A DNA stretch of 64,000 bases from Pseudomonas aylmerensis (lineage in GTDB: Bacteria; Pseudomonadota; Gammaproteobacteria; Pseudomonadales; Pseudomonadaceae), in NCBI RefSeq assembly GCF_001702265.1, contig NZ_MAUE01000045.1, positions 707,767 through 771,766 of the forward strand. Reading direction: 5' to 3'. Below, piece by piece: positions 8,404 through 16,597 of the stretch. The notes beneath the pieces are model-generated. The model made no database searches. It saw nothing but the letters and a program-made list of their open reading frames with translations, and was not told where the DNA came from. Made by a program: the position numbers and the translations under genes. Position 1 is the stretch's first letter. The number at the start of each line of letters is the position of its first letter.

Positions 8404-9126
8404 TCAATAAAACGACCGCGCGGCCTTCAAGGTCAACAGGCCGTCGCATTGCGAGTTGTGTCCGGAGTACGCCGAGCAGTCGCCGCCGCTGAGGCTGGAG
8501 TCGCTGTAGATCAGGTTCAGGTCCACGCCCATCCACTGGCGGGAGAACTGCACCGACCAGTCGCTGAACGTGCTGATGGAGCCGCCCTCCACCGAGACCG
8601 GGGTGCCCAACTGATGGGTGGTGTATTTCATGCTCACACCGATGCCGAACGGCTGCGTGCCGCCGAGGTCGGCGAACAGCGTGCTGTCCTGGCGGTCCGG
8701 ATCATTGCTGAACGACGCACCGAAGCGGTTGCCCAGCAGGTTGAGGCCACCGTAGAACTCCTGGCTGTCGAGAGGGCTGAGCTTGGGATAGCTGTAATGG
8801 ATCAGGCCCACTTCATAACCCAGGGTCTGGTCGAAGGGGTGTTTGAAGCCCATGTACGAGTCGACCTCAAGATTGCTGGTCGAGGACAGTCCCATGTTCG
8901 GCGAAAACTGGCCGACATACAGGCCGCTGTCGTGGCTCAGGTCCAGCCCGCCGTGGAACGAGTCGCTGCCGGGAGAAGTCGGCTTGACCAGGCCCTGCGC
9001 CATGCTGCGGGTAGGTGTAGTGCCCAATTTGAGGTCGAAGTCGCCCAATTCGCGCTGGAAGATCTGCGCTTCGGCGAGGGGGCTGGCGGCCAGGGCTGCG
9101 ACCAGGAAAATGCAGGGTTTGAACAT
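8404..9126 (-). CDS. TorF-family putative outer-membrane porin
   Basis: 240 residues with a signal peptide (MFKPCIFLVAALAASPLAEA, cut near residue 20). The mature protein alternates polar and hydrophobic residues with repeated aromatic turns (GLYVGQFSPNMG, DSYMGFKHPF, EFYGGLNLLG) and ends in Phe-Tyr, the signature of outer-membrane beta barrels. The opening FQRELGDFDLKLGTTPTRSMAQGL is typical of the Gcw_chp/TorF porin family (TIGR02001). The substrate is unknown. It stands alone with its own promoter region. Confidence 0.85.
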   Translation of the reverse strand: MFKPCIFLVAALAASPLAEAQIFQRELGDFDLKLGTTPTRSMAQGLVKPTSPGSDSFHGGLDLSHDSGLYVGQFSPNMGLSSTSNLEVDSYMGFKHPFDQTLGYEVGLIHYSYPKLSPLDSQEFYGGLNLLGNRFGASFSNDPDRQDSTLFADLGGTQPFGIGVSMKYTTHQLGTPVSVEGGSISTFSDWSVQFSRQWMGVDLNLIYSDSSLSGGDCSAYSGHNSQCDGLLTLKAARSFY

Positions 9127-9333
9127 GCTTCACTCCGTGAAAAGCGAGGAGCAGTGACGAAGAAAGTCGGGGAGATGCCCGTGCTAGACGTGTGCAAGCA
9201 TACCGGCGAATGCCAGGAGCTGAGCCCCGTTCGTCGATTGGCGCGAGATTGAGTGTGTTTAAGAGGGTATTTGCGGCTCTAGTCCTAGCGCCTTGATGGC
9301 AAGGCGCTTAGGGACCAGGTGTGTTGCGCGGTG

Positions 9334-9513
9334 TTACTTTTTACCCAGGCTGATCTGCTTGGACGGGCCGAAAGTCTGGCCGCTGACGCCCTTGGCAATT
9401 TGCTGGATTTCGCCACCGGACTTGAGGAAAGCAGCAATCTGGCTGTTGATCGATTCGCTGGTTTCAACGGCGGGAGCTGGCTTTGCTTTGCTGTTGGATG
9501 CTTTTACGCGCAT
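9334..9513 (-). CDS. small basic conserved protein, unknown
   Basis: 59 residues from the ATG at 9513; a GTG three codons upstream (9522) is an alternative because the AGG ribosome site is nearer to it. The N-terminus is basic (MRVKASNSKAKP), followed by a helix (ESINSQIAAFLKSGGEIQQI) and a Gly/Gln-rich tail ending KQISLGKK. Lysine-rich ends suggest nucleic-acid or ribosome contact, which is inference only. I believe the pattern is conserved in Pseudomonas but do not know a function. Confidence 0.65.
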   Translation of the reverse strand: MRVKASNSKAKPAPAVETSESINSQIAAFLKSGGEIQQIAKGVSGQTFGPSKQISLGKK

Positions 9514-9835
9514 GGCGGCCACTAACCTGTAGAAAATTAACTTGGCCAGGCATCGTACAGGAAATACTTGACAATTGCTTGGCAAATATCCCCCGGGAAT
9601 AAGTCGTGAGGCGGGAAATGCGCAAACTTGGTTTTTGAATTAAGCCCCTAACTTACTGTTTTAACTGGAAACCAGTGGGCTGTGAGGCGTGACGGGCGCG
9701 CCGAAATTCAGCCGAATGATCGGACGAGCGGGGGGGTGCCAGTAGAACGCCACGCACGCCGCGATTTTTCAGGCGCGCGCGCGTGGCGAGCGCAACTCGG
9801 GTAGAATGCCGCCCACGCAATGAGGGTATTTGGAA
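9514..9835. other. intergenic stretch between the small basic gene and cvfB
   Basis: About 320 bases. It should hold the divergent promoters. On the plus strand GTAGAAT at 9801-9807 looks like a -10 box for cvfB, about 30 bases before its start. The middle is A/T-rich (9560-9660). No ORF, hairpin terminator or REP was found. Confidence 0.5.
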
Positions 9836-10672
9836 ATGGCTTTAGTCGGGCGCTACAACAGCTTGCAAGTGGTTAAACACACGAACTTCGGTTTGTACCT
9901 GGACGGTGCGCAAGACGGTGAAATCCTCTTGCCTAATCGGTACATCCCCAAAGATATTCCCAGTGAAGATGAAGACTGGCTTAACGTTTTCATTTATCTG
10001 GACAGCGATGACAAACTTATCGCCACGACCGAAAAACCCAAAGTTCAAGTTGGCGAGTTTGCCAGTTTGAAAGTTGTTGAAGTCAACAGTATCGGCGTGT
10101 TCCTCGACTGGGGCTTGCCCAAGGATCTGTTGCTGCCGTATTCGGAAGAAAAACGCCAGTTGAGCGCCGGTGAATACTGCGTGGTGCATGTTTATCTCGA
10201 CAAGCACACCAAGCGCATTACCGCCACCGCGCGGCTTGATCGCTACCTCGACAAGACGCCTGCCAACTACCAGGTGGGCCAGGAAGTCGACCTGCTGGTC
10301 GCAGAAGCCACCGACATGGGCTTCAAGGCGATCATCAACAACAAGCATTGGGGCCTGATCCACAAGAACGAAGTGTTCAAGTTCCTGCGCCCGGGCAAGG
10401 AAGAGAAAGGCTTTATCAAAGAGATCCGCGCCGATGGCAACATCAGCCTGAGCCTGCAGCCGGTCGGCCAGGAAGCGGCCTCCAGCCTCAACTCCAAGAT
10501 CCTCGCCAAGTTGCGTGAAAACAATGGCACCCTGCCGGTCAGCGACAAGAGCGACCCGGCGGTGATCAGCAACTTGTTCGGCGTGAGCAAGGGCAACTTC
10601 AAGAAAGCCATCGGTGCGCTCTACAAGCAGGGCCAGATCGTGATTCATGCGGATCGCATTGAACTAAGCTGA
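9836..10672 (+). CDS. cvfB: CvfB-family S1 RNA-binding protein
   Basis: The 278 residues match the CvfB family: three S1-like OB folds in the first 220 residues (visible repeats of V-G-x-x-x-L-V-V at YNSLQVVKHTNFGLYLD, VGEFASLKVVEVNSIGVFLDWG, VGQEVDLLVAEATDMGFKAII) and a C-terminal winged helix (SNLFGVSKGNFKKAIGALYKQGQI). CvfB proteins bind RNA and affect translation and virulence in Firmicutes. A TTG two codons earlier is possible, but GAGGG nine bases before the ATG fixes 9836. The gene is monocistronic and followed by a REPIN. Confidence 0.9.
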   Translation: MALVGRYNSLQVVKHTNFGLYLDGAQDGEILLPNRYIPKDIPSEDEDWLNVFIYLDSDDKLIATTEKPKVQVGEFASLKVVEVNSIGVFLDWGLPKDLLLPYSEEKRQLSAGEYCVVHVYLDKHTKRITATARLDRYLDKTPANYQVGQEVDLLVAEATDMGFKAIINNKHWGLIHKNEVFKFLRPGKEEKGFIKEIRADGNISLSLQPVGQEAASSLNSKILAKLRENNGTLPVSDKSDPAVISNLFGVSKGNFKKAIGALYKQGQIVIHADRIELS

Positions 10673-10687
10673 GTGCGATTTGCTCTC

Positions 10688-10773
10688 CTGTAGGCGCCGG
10701 CTTGCCGGCGATGAGGCCAGTGGCCTTTAAGGTGTTTCCTCACACGCCGTCGCTGGCCAGCCAGCGCCTACAG
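10688..10773. repeat. REPIN between cvfB and the DUF2177 gene
   Basis: CTGTAGGCGC at 10688-10697 is matched in inverted order by GCGCCTACAG at 10764-10773. The left REP has a perfect CGCCGGC-TT-GCCGGCG hairpin (10695-10710). The right arm ends right at the ribosome-binding site of the next gene. Confidence 0.85.
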
Positions 10774-10785
10774 AAGGTCACTGCA

Positions 10786-11184
10786 ATGTCCAAACGATCG
10801 CTGTTCGCCTACCTCGGCACGTTGCTCGCGTTTCTCGTCCTTGACGGCCTTTGGCTCGGCGTCCTGATGGGCCCGACCTACAAATCCTTGCTGGGCCCGC
10901 TGATGCTTGATCAGCCGCGCCTGTTGCCCGCGGTGCTGTTTTACCTCCTTTATGCCCTCGGTTGTGTCGTCTTCGTGGTCTTGCCCAGCGCCAGCTGGCA
11001 ACGCGCCGCGCGCCTTGGCGCCTTGCTTGGGCTGGTCGCCTACGGCACCTATGACCTGAGCAATTGGGCCACGCTGCACGGCTGGTCGGCTGCTCTTGCG
11101 ATCATGGACATGGCGTGGGGCACCTTCCTGACGGCGGCCTGTTGCACCGTGGGATACCTGTGTGCACATCGAGTGCACCAATGA
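10786..11184 (+). CDS. DUF2177 family membrane protein
   Basis: 132 residues with four hydrophobic segments (FAYLGTLLAFLVLDGLWLGV, LLPAVLFYLLYALGCVVFVV, LGALLGLVAYGTYDLSNWAT, ALAIMDMAWGTFLTAACC). The sequence TYDLSNWATLHGWS and MDMAWGTFLT are characteristic of DUF2177, an uncharacterised inner-membrane family. The ATG at 10786 with GAAGG ten bases upstream is chosen; the reading frame upstream of it lies within the REPIN. Function unknown. Confidence 0.85.
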   Translation: MSKRSLFAYLGTLLAFLVLDGLWLGVLMGPTYKSLLGPLMLDQPRLLPAVLFYLLYALGCVVFVVLPSASWQRAARLGALLGLVAYGTYDLSNWATLHGWSAALAIMDMAWGTFLTAACCTVGYLCAHRVHQ

Positions 11185-11289
11185 TTGTGTACAGGATTTA
11201 CGTGCACCGTTACTGAGCGAAACCCAGTAGCTAACCGCTGATAAACCCCTTTGGAACGCCGTTACACAGGGATTGTGTGCCATTGGCAT

Positions 11290-11305
11290 GTATTCTGCTG
11301 AATAC
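11290..11305. promoter_or_regulatory. dyad-symmetric possible operator upstream of the NCS1 permease gene
   Basis: GTATTCTGCTGAATAC (11290-11305) is a perfect 6-4-6 inverted repeat about 75 bases before the permease ATG, in an A/T-richer patch followed by CGTATAC. It fits a dimeric repressor or activator site. The regulator is not evident. Confidence 0.4.
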
Positions 11306-11380
11306 CTCGTATACAAACCATGCCGCCTTCCGTATGCACCCGCTACGGTAGCGCAGGCAGGTATTTCGAGGAGCCCAGCG

Positions 11381-12823
11381 ATGACCGAACACTTGCCCAA
11401 AGGCTACAGCCCGCGCCTGTACAACCAGGACCTGGGGCCGCTGCCGCAGAAGTGGACCTGGTACAACATTTTTGCCTTCTGGATGAGCGACGTGCACAGC
11501 GTCGGCGGCTACGTGTTCGCCGCCAGCCTGTTCGCGTTGGGGCTGGCCAGTTGGCAGGTCTTGATTGCCTTGCTCGCCGGCATCTGCATCGTGCAATTGA
11601 TCGCCAACCTGGTGGCCAAACCGAGCCAGCAAGCGGCAGTGCCTTATCCAGTGATCTGCCGGCTGGCCTTTGGCGTATTCGGAGCAAATATTCCCGCGGT
11701 GATTCGCGGCCTGATCGCCGTGGCCTGGTATGGGATTCAGACGTACCTGGCGTCGAGTGCCTTGATCATCGTGGTGCTGCGCTTTTTCCCCCAGATGGCG
11801 GTGTATGCAGAGCCGCATTTCGCAGGCTTGTCGTACTTGGGCTGGTTTGGTTTCCTCAGCCTGTGGGTGCTGCAGGCGGCGGTCTTCTGGGCCGGCATGG
11901 AGTCGATTCGCCGCTTCATCGACTGGGCCGGTCCGGTGGTCTACGCGGTGATGTTTGCCTTGGCTGGATGGATTGTGTGGAAGGCCGGCTGGGCGAATAT
12001 CAGCTTCACCCTGGCAGAAAAGTCGCTGTCGGGCTGGCAGGCGTTTGGTCAGGTGATCGTGGCGACGGCGCTGGTGGTGTCGTACTTTTCCGGGCCGACC
12101 CTGAATTTTGGCGACTTCAGCCGTTACTGCCGCAGCATGCGCGACGTGCGGCGCGGCAACTTCTGGGGGCTGCCGGTGAATTTCCTGGCGTTTTCCCTGG
12201 TCACCGTGGTGATCGTCTCAGGCACTTTGCCGGTGTTTGGTGAAATGCTCCATGACCCGATCGCGACGGTTTCGCGCATCGATAACAGCATGGCGGTGTT
12301 GCTGGGCGCGTTTGCCTTTGTTACGGCGACCATCGGCATCAATATCGTCGCCAACTTCGTCTCCCCGGCGTTTGACTTCGCCAACGTCGCACCGAGCAAA
12401 ATCAGCTGGCGCGCCGGCGGGATGATCGCGGCCGTGGCATCGATCTTCATCACCCCCTGGAACCTGTTCAACAACCCGCTGATGATTCACTACACCCTGG
12501 ACATCCTCGCCGCCTTCATCGGGCCGTTGTTCGGGATTCTGTTGGTGGATTTCTACCTGATCAAAAAGCAGAAGATCGATGTCGATGCGCTGTTCGATGA
12601 CAGCCCAGGCGGGCGCTATTACTTCGACGGCGGCGTGAATTGGACGGCGGTCAAGGCGCTGGTGCCGGCGACGCTGGTGGGCGTCGCGATCACCTTCACC
12701 CCGGCGTTGCAGGGCATGGCCAATTTTGCCTGGTTTACCGGATGCTTCCTGGGTGGGCTGTTTTTCCTGGTGTTGTCGCGGCGCGAACAGGTGCGAGTGC
12801 CTGCACCGATGGTTGCCGGCTGA
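11381..12823 (+). CDS. NCS1-family nucleobase/hydantoin-type cation symporter
   Basis: 480 residues, about twelve membrane segments, an inner-membrane symporter of the NCS1 class (PucI, Mhp1, CodB relatives). The N-terminal YNQDLGPLPQKWTWYNIFAFW is the family hallmark, with the substrate-site region VGGYVFAASLF in helix 1 and SYFSGPTLNFGDFSRY in the middle. GAGGAG lies seven bases before the ATG. Substrates of the family are cytosine, allantoin, hydantoins or uracil; none can be chosen here as no catabolic gene is adjacent. Its last 89 bases overlap the convergent MFS gene. Confidence 0.9.
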   Translation: MTEHLPKGYSPRLYNQDLGPLPQKWTWYNIFAFWMSDVHSVGGYVFAASLFALGLASWQVLIALLAGICIVQLIANLVAKPSQQAAVPYPVICRLAFGVFGANIPAVIRGLIAVAWYGIQTYLASSALIIVVLRFFPQMAVYAEPHFAGLSYLGWFGFLSLWVLQAAVFWAGMESIRRFIDWAGPVVYAVMFALAGWIVWKAGWANISFTLAEKSLSGWQAFGQVIVATALVVSYFSGPTLNFGDFSRYCRSMRDVRRGNFWGLPVNFLAFSLVTVVIVSGTLPVFGEMLHDPIATVSRIDNSMAVLLGAFAFVTATIGINIVANFVSPAFDFANVAPSKISWRAGGMIAAVASIFITPWNLFNNPLMIHYTLDILAAFIGPLFGILLVDFYLIKKQKIDVDALFDDSPGGRYYFDGGVNWTAVKALVPATLVGVAITFTPALQGMANFAWFTGCFLGGLFFLVLSRREQVRVPAPMVAG

Positions 12824-13943
12824 CCAACACCCCGCCCGCTACCAGCAGGCCCGCACCGGCGACTACCAGCGCCGGTTGCAGGCCGCCGCTGAGTTGGCTG
12901 CTGACCGACGCCAGCAATGGACCGCTCAGTTGGCCGATCGCAAAGCTCGCGGTCAACAGCCCGGTGCTGCGCTGGTAGCCGTGGGGGGCGACTTCGCGCA
13001 AGCGCGCCATCACCAACTGCATGCACGCCAGGAACGGCCCTCCGCACAGCAGCACGCCCAGCGCCAACCCCCAGCCATTGCCCAGCAGGCAGGCGAACAC
13101 CCCGGCCGCTTGCAACCACAGGGTCGCCATCAACCAGCGACGGGTGGTGTGCGGGTCCTTGCGGCGCAGGCTCGCGGCGACCACGCCAATCGCCGCGGCC
13201 AGGCCAAAGCAGGGCCAGAACAGATCGGCCTGCCAGGCGCCCTTGAATTGCGCGCTGGCCATCTGTGACAGAAACGTCGCCGGAATGATGTAGCCCAGGC
13301 CGTACAGCACGTAGATCCAGCACAGGTGCGTGATGCTGCCATTACTGGCCACCTCGGTGTGGCTGGAAACGGGCGCGCTGGCGGCCGAAGGCTTGGGCAA
13401 AAACGGCAGGATCGCCAGCAGCATCACCAATGCCACCCCACCATACACCAGCCACAGCGTTGCGGAGTTTTGGCCCAGCAGGTTCGAGCCCAGCGCCAGT
13501 AACCCGGTCAGCAGAATCCCCAGCCCCGGCCCGGCAAACACCAGGGCCCCGAGGCGTGGGCGGCCGGCGGCAATCGCCAGCGGCTGGCTCAGGATGGTGA
13601 TCATCACCAGCGCCCAGGCGCTTGCCACACCCGTGCCGAAACGCAGCAGCAGGTGCGGCCAGAACCCGTGGGCCCAGTACGACGCCAGCGTCAGCAGCAC
13701 ACACAGCCACAGCCCGCCGTACAAGCGACCGCGTACGTGGTGATGGCTGCGCGCGAAGATCGAATCCACCGCGCCGACAAAGTAGCCCAGGTAATTCGCG
13801 GCAGCGATCAGTCCGGCGCCGGTCAAGTCGATCTGCCCCTCGCTGAGCAGATGCGGCATTTGCGGGGTGAGGGCGAAGCGGCCGATGCCCATCGCCATCA
13901 TCAAGGCGACAAAGCTGGCAAGTAAGCGGATCAAAGGGGACAT
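12735..13943 (-). CDS. YbfB/YjiJ-family MFS transporter
   Basis: 402 residues with twelve hydrophobic segments. The opening FVALMMAMGIGRFALTPQMPHL and NYLGYFVGAVDSI are typical of the YbfB/YjiJ family of MFS permeases. The final 30 residues (after LVSRQPSVQ) are not membrane-like and are encoded antisense to the end of the NCS1 permease gene, so the C-terminus may have lengthened by stop-codon loss. The gene is divergent from a PtrR-like LysR gene 103 bases away, which probably controls it. Substrate unknown. Confidence 0.88.
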   Translation of the reverse strand: MSPLIRLLASFVALMMAMGIGRFALTPQMPHLLSEGQIDLTGAGLIAAANYLGYFVGAVDSIFARSHHHVRGRLYGGLWLCVLLTLASYWAHGFWPHLLLRFGTGVASAWALVMITILSQPLAIAAGRPRLGALVFAGPGLGILLTGLLALGSNLLGQNSATLWLVYGGVALVMLLAILPFLPKPSAASAPVSSHTEVASNGSITHLCWIYVLYGLGYIIPATFLSQMASAQFKGAWQADLFWPCFGLAAAIGVVAASLRRKDPHTTRRWLMATLWLQAAGVFACLLGNGWGLALGVLLCGGPFLACMQLVMARLREVAPHGYQRSTGLLTASFAIGQLSGPLLASVSSQLSGGLQPALVVAGAGLLVAGGVLVSRQPSVQALAPVRAATTPGKTAHPGSIR

Positions 13944-14046
13944 GGTCAGGTTTCCTGCGGGTCAGCGAATACCCTCAGGCTAAAGCGGATTGACTTTCTG
14001 TAAAAATGAATAATAGTGAGTAACTTGTTCAGTTTTGGAGAAAGGT

Positions 14047-14940
14047 ATGGAGTTCAGTCAATTACGCATCTTCCAGGCCGTGGCGGAAGAGGGCTCCATC
14101 ACGCGGGCGGCTGACCGGTTGCACCGGGTGCCGTCAAACCTGTCTACGCGCCTCAAGCAAATGGAGGAGCAGCTCGGCGTAGAGCTGTTCGTGCGCGAGC
14201 GCCAGCGTTTGCAGCTTTCTCCTGCAGGTAAGGTGTTGTTGGACTACAGCACGCGCCTGCTGGCTCTGCACGACGAAGCCCACGGCGCCGTGCAAGGCGG
14301 GCAACCGGCGGGTGATTTTGTACTCGGCAGCATGTACAGCACGGCAGCCGTGCATTTGCCGAAGCTGCTCGCGCGTTATCACAAGGCTTACCCGATGGTG
14401 AACCTGCAGGTGCAATCGGCGCCCAGTGGCGAGTTGCTTGAAGGTCTGATTACCGGTCGCCTGGATGCTGCATTTGTGGACGGCCCGATCACGATCGCCA
14501 CGCTGGACGGCGTGGCCTTGTGTGAAGAGCGCCTGGTGCTGATTTGCGAAGCCGACCATCCGCCAGTGCGCGGGCCGCAGGACGTCGCCGGCCGCGCAGT
14601 GTTCACCTTCCGACGCAGTTGCGCCTACCGGGCACGGTTGGAAACCTGGTTTTCCCACGAGCGCGTGGCCATGGGCCGGGCGATTGAGATCGAATCCTAT
14701 CAAGGCATGCTCGCGTGCGTGATCGCAGGCTCCGGCGTGGCGCTGATGTCTGAATCCATGCTCGACAGCCTGCCGGGCAAGGACAGCGTGTCCGTTCATC
14801 CGCTGACAGGGCCTTTCGCCACTGCTACCACTTGGCTGATGTGGCGAAAGGGTATGCTCGGCGCTAACCTCAATGCGTGGATCGACCTGCAGCAAGAGGG
14901 CAAGGCCGAGTTCCTGCCGGACACGCGCGCAATCGCTTGA
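14047..14940 (+). CDS. LysR-family regulator, PtrR-like
   Basis: 297 residues. The N-terminus MEFSQLRIFQAVAEEGSITR, RLHRVPSNLSTRLKQMEEQL and the effector part with ESYQGMLACVIAGSGVALM closely follow the E. coli PtrR (YneJ) pattern, a regulator linked to putrescine use. An upstream in-frame start at 14035 adds four residues; the GGAGAAAGG ribosome site fixes 14047. It is divergent from the MFS gene and probably regulates it. That the effector is putrescine here is inference from similarity only. Confidence 0.85.
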   Translation: MEFSQLRIFQAVAEEGSITRAADRLHRVPSNLSTRLKQMEEQLGVELFVRERQRLQLSPAGKVLLDYSTRLLALHDEAHGAVQGGQPAGDFVLGSMYSTAAVHLPKLLARYHKAYPMVNLQVQSAPSGELLEGLITGRLDAAFVDGPITIATLDGVALCEERLVLICEADHPPVRGPQDVAGRAVFTFRRSCAYRARLETWFSHERVAMGRAIEIESYQGMLACVIAGSGVALMSESMLDSLPGKDSVSVHPLTGPFATATTWLMWRKGMLGANLNAWIDLQQEGKAEFLPDTRAIA

Positions 14941-14950
14941 ACGATCTGTC

Positions 14951-14964
14951 AGGATTTTGATCAA
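14951..14964 (+). promoter_or_regulatory. possible Anr/FNR half-conserved box
   Basis: AGGATTTTGATCAA (14951-14964) matches the Anr consensus TTGAT-N4-ATCAA at eight of ten informative positions. It lies about 120 bases before a PA1414-like ORF, whose P. aeruginosa counterpart is induced without oxygen. No clear -10 box is visible at the expected spacing, so this is tentative. Confidence 0.4.
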
Positions 14965-15082
14965 TCCAGTAATAGTTCGTTGTGGTTTCGTTCAAGCAAT
15001 ACGTAGGACTTCGGGCTACTATCAGTGTAGGAAAGGGCGACAGAACTTGCGCCTACCAGCATTACCCTCAAAGGGGGCAACC

Positions 15083-15205
15083 ATGAAAGAGAAAATCCAG
15101 AACTGGCTCCACGACCTCGGTGTTGCACTGGGCTTGATCGAGCCGCCACTGCAGCCGGTGCCGATCCGCACCGACGATGAGCAGCGTCGTCCACGTCGCA
15201 GGTAA
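15083..15205 (+). CDS. PA1414-like 40-residue protein
   Basis: A short ORF, MKEKIQNWLHDLGVALGLIE followed by a proline-rich and arginine-rich tail ending RRPRRR. A strong AGGGGGC ribosome site sits seven bases before the ATG. I recognise it as the PA1414 family, which in P. aeruginosa lies a few genes from gbuA, as it does here (3 kb from the gbu operon). In that species the 5' leader of PA1414 gives rise to the anaerobic small RNA SicX. The amphipathic helix plus basic tail suggests RNA or membrane contact, but no function is established for the peptide. Confidence 0.8.
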   Translation: MKEKIQNWLHDLGVALGLIEPPLQPVPIRTDDEQRRPRRR

Positions 15206-15436
15206 GTCTTGAGGCGCTCACGGGATTCAATCGCGCGAGCGCCGACGCCGTCAGTCGTTCTTCAGGGCGTCACCGGTTCCCTGTAATCCGAGTGCACGTT
15301 TCGTACTATCCGCACCGCTTGATTGTCTGATGAGGCGCGCCTCAATGTCGGACCCTTCTGCTTGTTACGTCATCCCTGCCTTTTCCTTATTTGCTCTCCT
15401 ATATTTTTGTCTTTACAGGGATGAAAAGGCATTGAA
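15206..15436. other. spacer between the PA1414-like gene and the amidase gene
   Basis: A hairpin GGCGCTC (15213-15219) with GAGCGCC (15237-15243) lies just after the PA1414-like stop but has no T-run, so it is a weak terminator candidate. The right half (15360-15430) is T-rich and probably carries the amidase promoter. This is where base composition drops. Confidence 0.4.
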
Positions 15437-16039
15437 ATGTCGAGTGTTGATAGCGAAGGAATGTTGATTTCCGAAAGAGTCGAGCATCGTCGGTTTCGAA
15501 CGATCGAACACGGCGATTTGCGCAGTGTGCGTGCTTTAGTGGTCCACCAGACCGACGCGCCCACGGCGCAGCACACCTTTAATGGCTACCTTGCCAAAGG
15601 CAGCGGTGCGCACTTTCTCATCGAAAAAAATGGCGTTATCTACCAGACGGCCAGCCTGAAAAAACGCTGTTATCACGTTGGGCGCTACCTTCGTTCCAAG
15701 TGCCTGGCCGTTGATAAGACGACGTGCGATACCCCCCAGATCCAAACTATCCAAGCACTCACCTGGACGTTGCAGATTCGGGCATTGGACAGGTATGAGC
15801 GTACCAAGGACTATCCTGAGCGATACCCCATGAATGCTGATTCCCTGGGTATCGAACTGGTTGGCAAGCATCTGGATGCTGCACGTTATGAGGAGGTGAC
15901 CGCTATGCAGAATGAGTCCCTGCGGTGGCTTGTGTCTGAGTTGTATGGGCATTTTCGTCTGACACCGGCTGACGTCTACACACACCCGCAAATCTCATAT
16001 AAGCATCCAGGTGAAGCCAGCAGTGCGGTATGGCAATGA
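15437..16039 (+). CDS. N-acetylmuramoyl-L-alanine amidase domain protein (Amidase_2/PGRP fold)
   Basis: 200 residues with one Amidase_2 domain. His37 (VVHQTD), His183 (YTHPQI) and His190 (KHPG) sit where the zinc ligands of AmpD or T7 lysozyme would be, the third being His instead of Asp or Cys. GSGAHFLIEKNGVIYQ (55-70) and YHVG (79-82) are the usual fold markers. Enzymes of this family cut the amide between muramic acid and L-alanine. There is no signal peptide, so it acts in the cytoplasm or is exported by a special route. Its stop overlaps the start of a lipoprotein gene. Base composition is lower in GC than in neighbours. It could be a wall-recycling enzyme, a phage-derived lysin, or a delivered effector. 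Confidence 0.85.
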   Translation: MSSVDSEGMLISERVEHRRFRTIEHGDLRSVRALVVHQTDAPTAQHTFNGYLAKGSGAHFLIEKNGVIYQTASLKKRCYHVGRYLRSKCLAVDKTTCDTPQIQTIQALTWTLQIRALDRYERTKDYPERYPMNADSLGIELVGKHLDAARYEEVTAMQNESLRWLVSELYGHFRLTPADVYTHPQISYKHPGEASSAVWQ

Positions 16040-16410
16040 ATTTAAGGCCATTGTCTTTCGGCGTGTGTGTATTACTTGCCGGATGTTCGTCCTCCCATGC
16101 GGTTATCGAGGACATTCTCATCTCTGACTTCCATTCCGACGAGCCTGAACGGTGCCGACCCAGTGACGTTGCACTGGATGAGCGGCAGGTGGCGTCCTTT
16201 TTTAAACGCGCCGAGCCTATCGACGGCCGCACACTGCATGACCAGTTTGATTGGGCGCCTTGTTACCTTGAAGGCACGCTGAAATATCAGGGAAACGCCT
16301 GTATTTGGCGGGTTAGGGCAGGCGCTACGGGTGAGGTCGAATGCTCGGCATCCGCGCAATATTTTGGCTGCAAGGACTGCGAGAATTTGTTTAAAGCGCT
16401 CAAGCAGTAG
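16036..16410 (+). CDS. small lipoprotein, possible partner or immunity protein of the amidase
   Basis: 124 residues from the ATG that overlaps the amidase stop (ATGA, 16036-16039); another ATG lies two codons earlier. The signal peptide ends VLLAGC with Ser at +2, so an outer-membrane lipoprotein facing the periplasm is expected. The mature domain has at least five cysteines (ERCRPS, APCYLEG, ACIWRV, VECSAS, FGCKDCENL), likely in disulfides. I do not recognise a family. Tight coupling with a signal-less amidase gene is what effector-immunity pairs look like, but this is inference. Confidence 0.75.
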   Translation: MNLRPLSFGVCVLLAGCSSSHAVIEDILISDFHSDEPERCRPSDVALDERQVASFFKRAEPIDGRTLHDQFDWAPCYLEGTLKYQGNACIWRVRAGATGEVECSASAQYFGCKDCENLFKALKQ

Positions 16411-16597
16411 CCTGGCGTGGGTCAGGCTTTGGCGTGCAACTGTCGGAATTGGACTACCTGTTCGTCAGAAATGGCTGGCTTATCTAATTCCAAGAATCGG
16501 CATAGGTTGAAGCTCAAGCGCCGCTCCGTAGCGCCCCAACTTTATTGAGTTCCTCACTTCGAGGTATCAGTAATTCAGAATTGTTGGAGACAAAGCC

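Noticed and set aside
15437..16410. Remnant prophage lysis module
   Set aside because: There is an amidase and a lipoprotein (as in Rz/Rz1), but no holin, tail or integrase genes nearby, and the lipoprotein is not Rz1-like.
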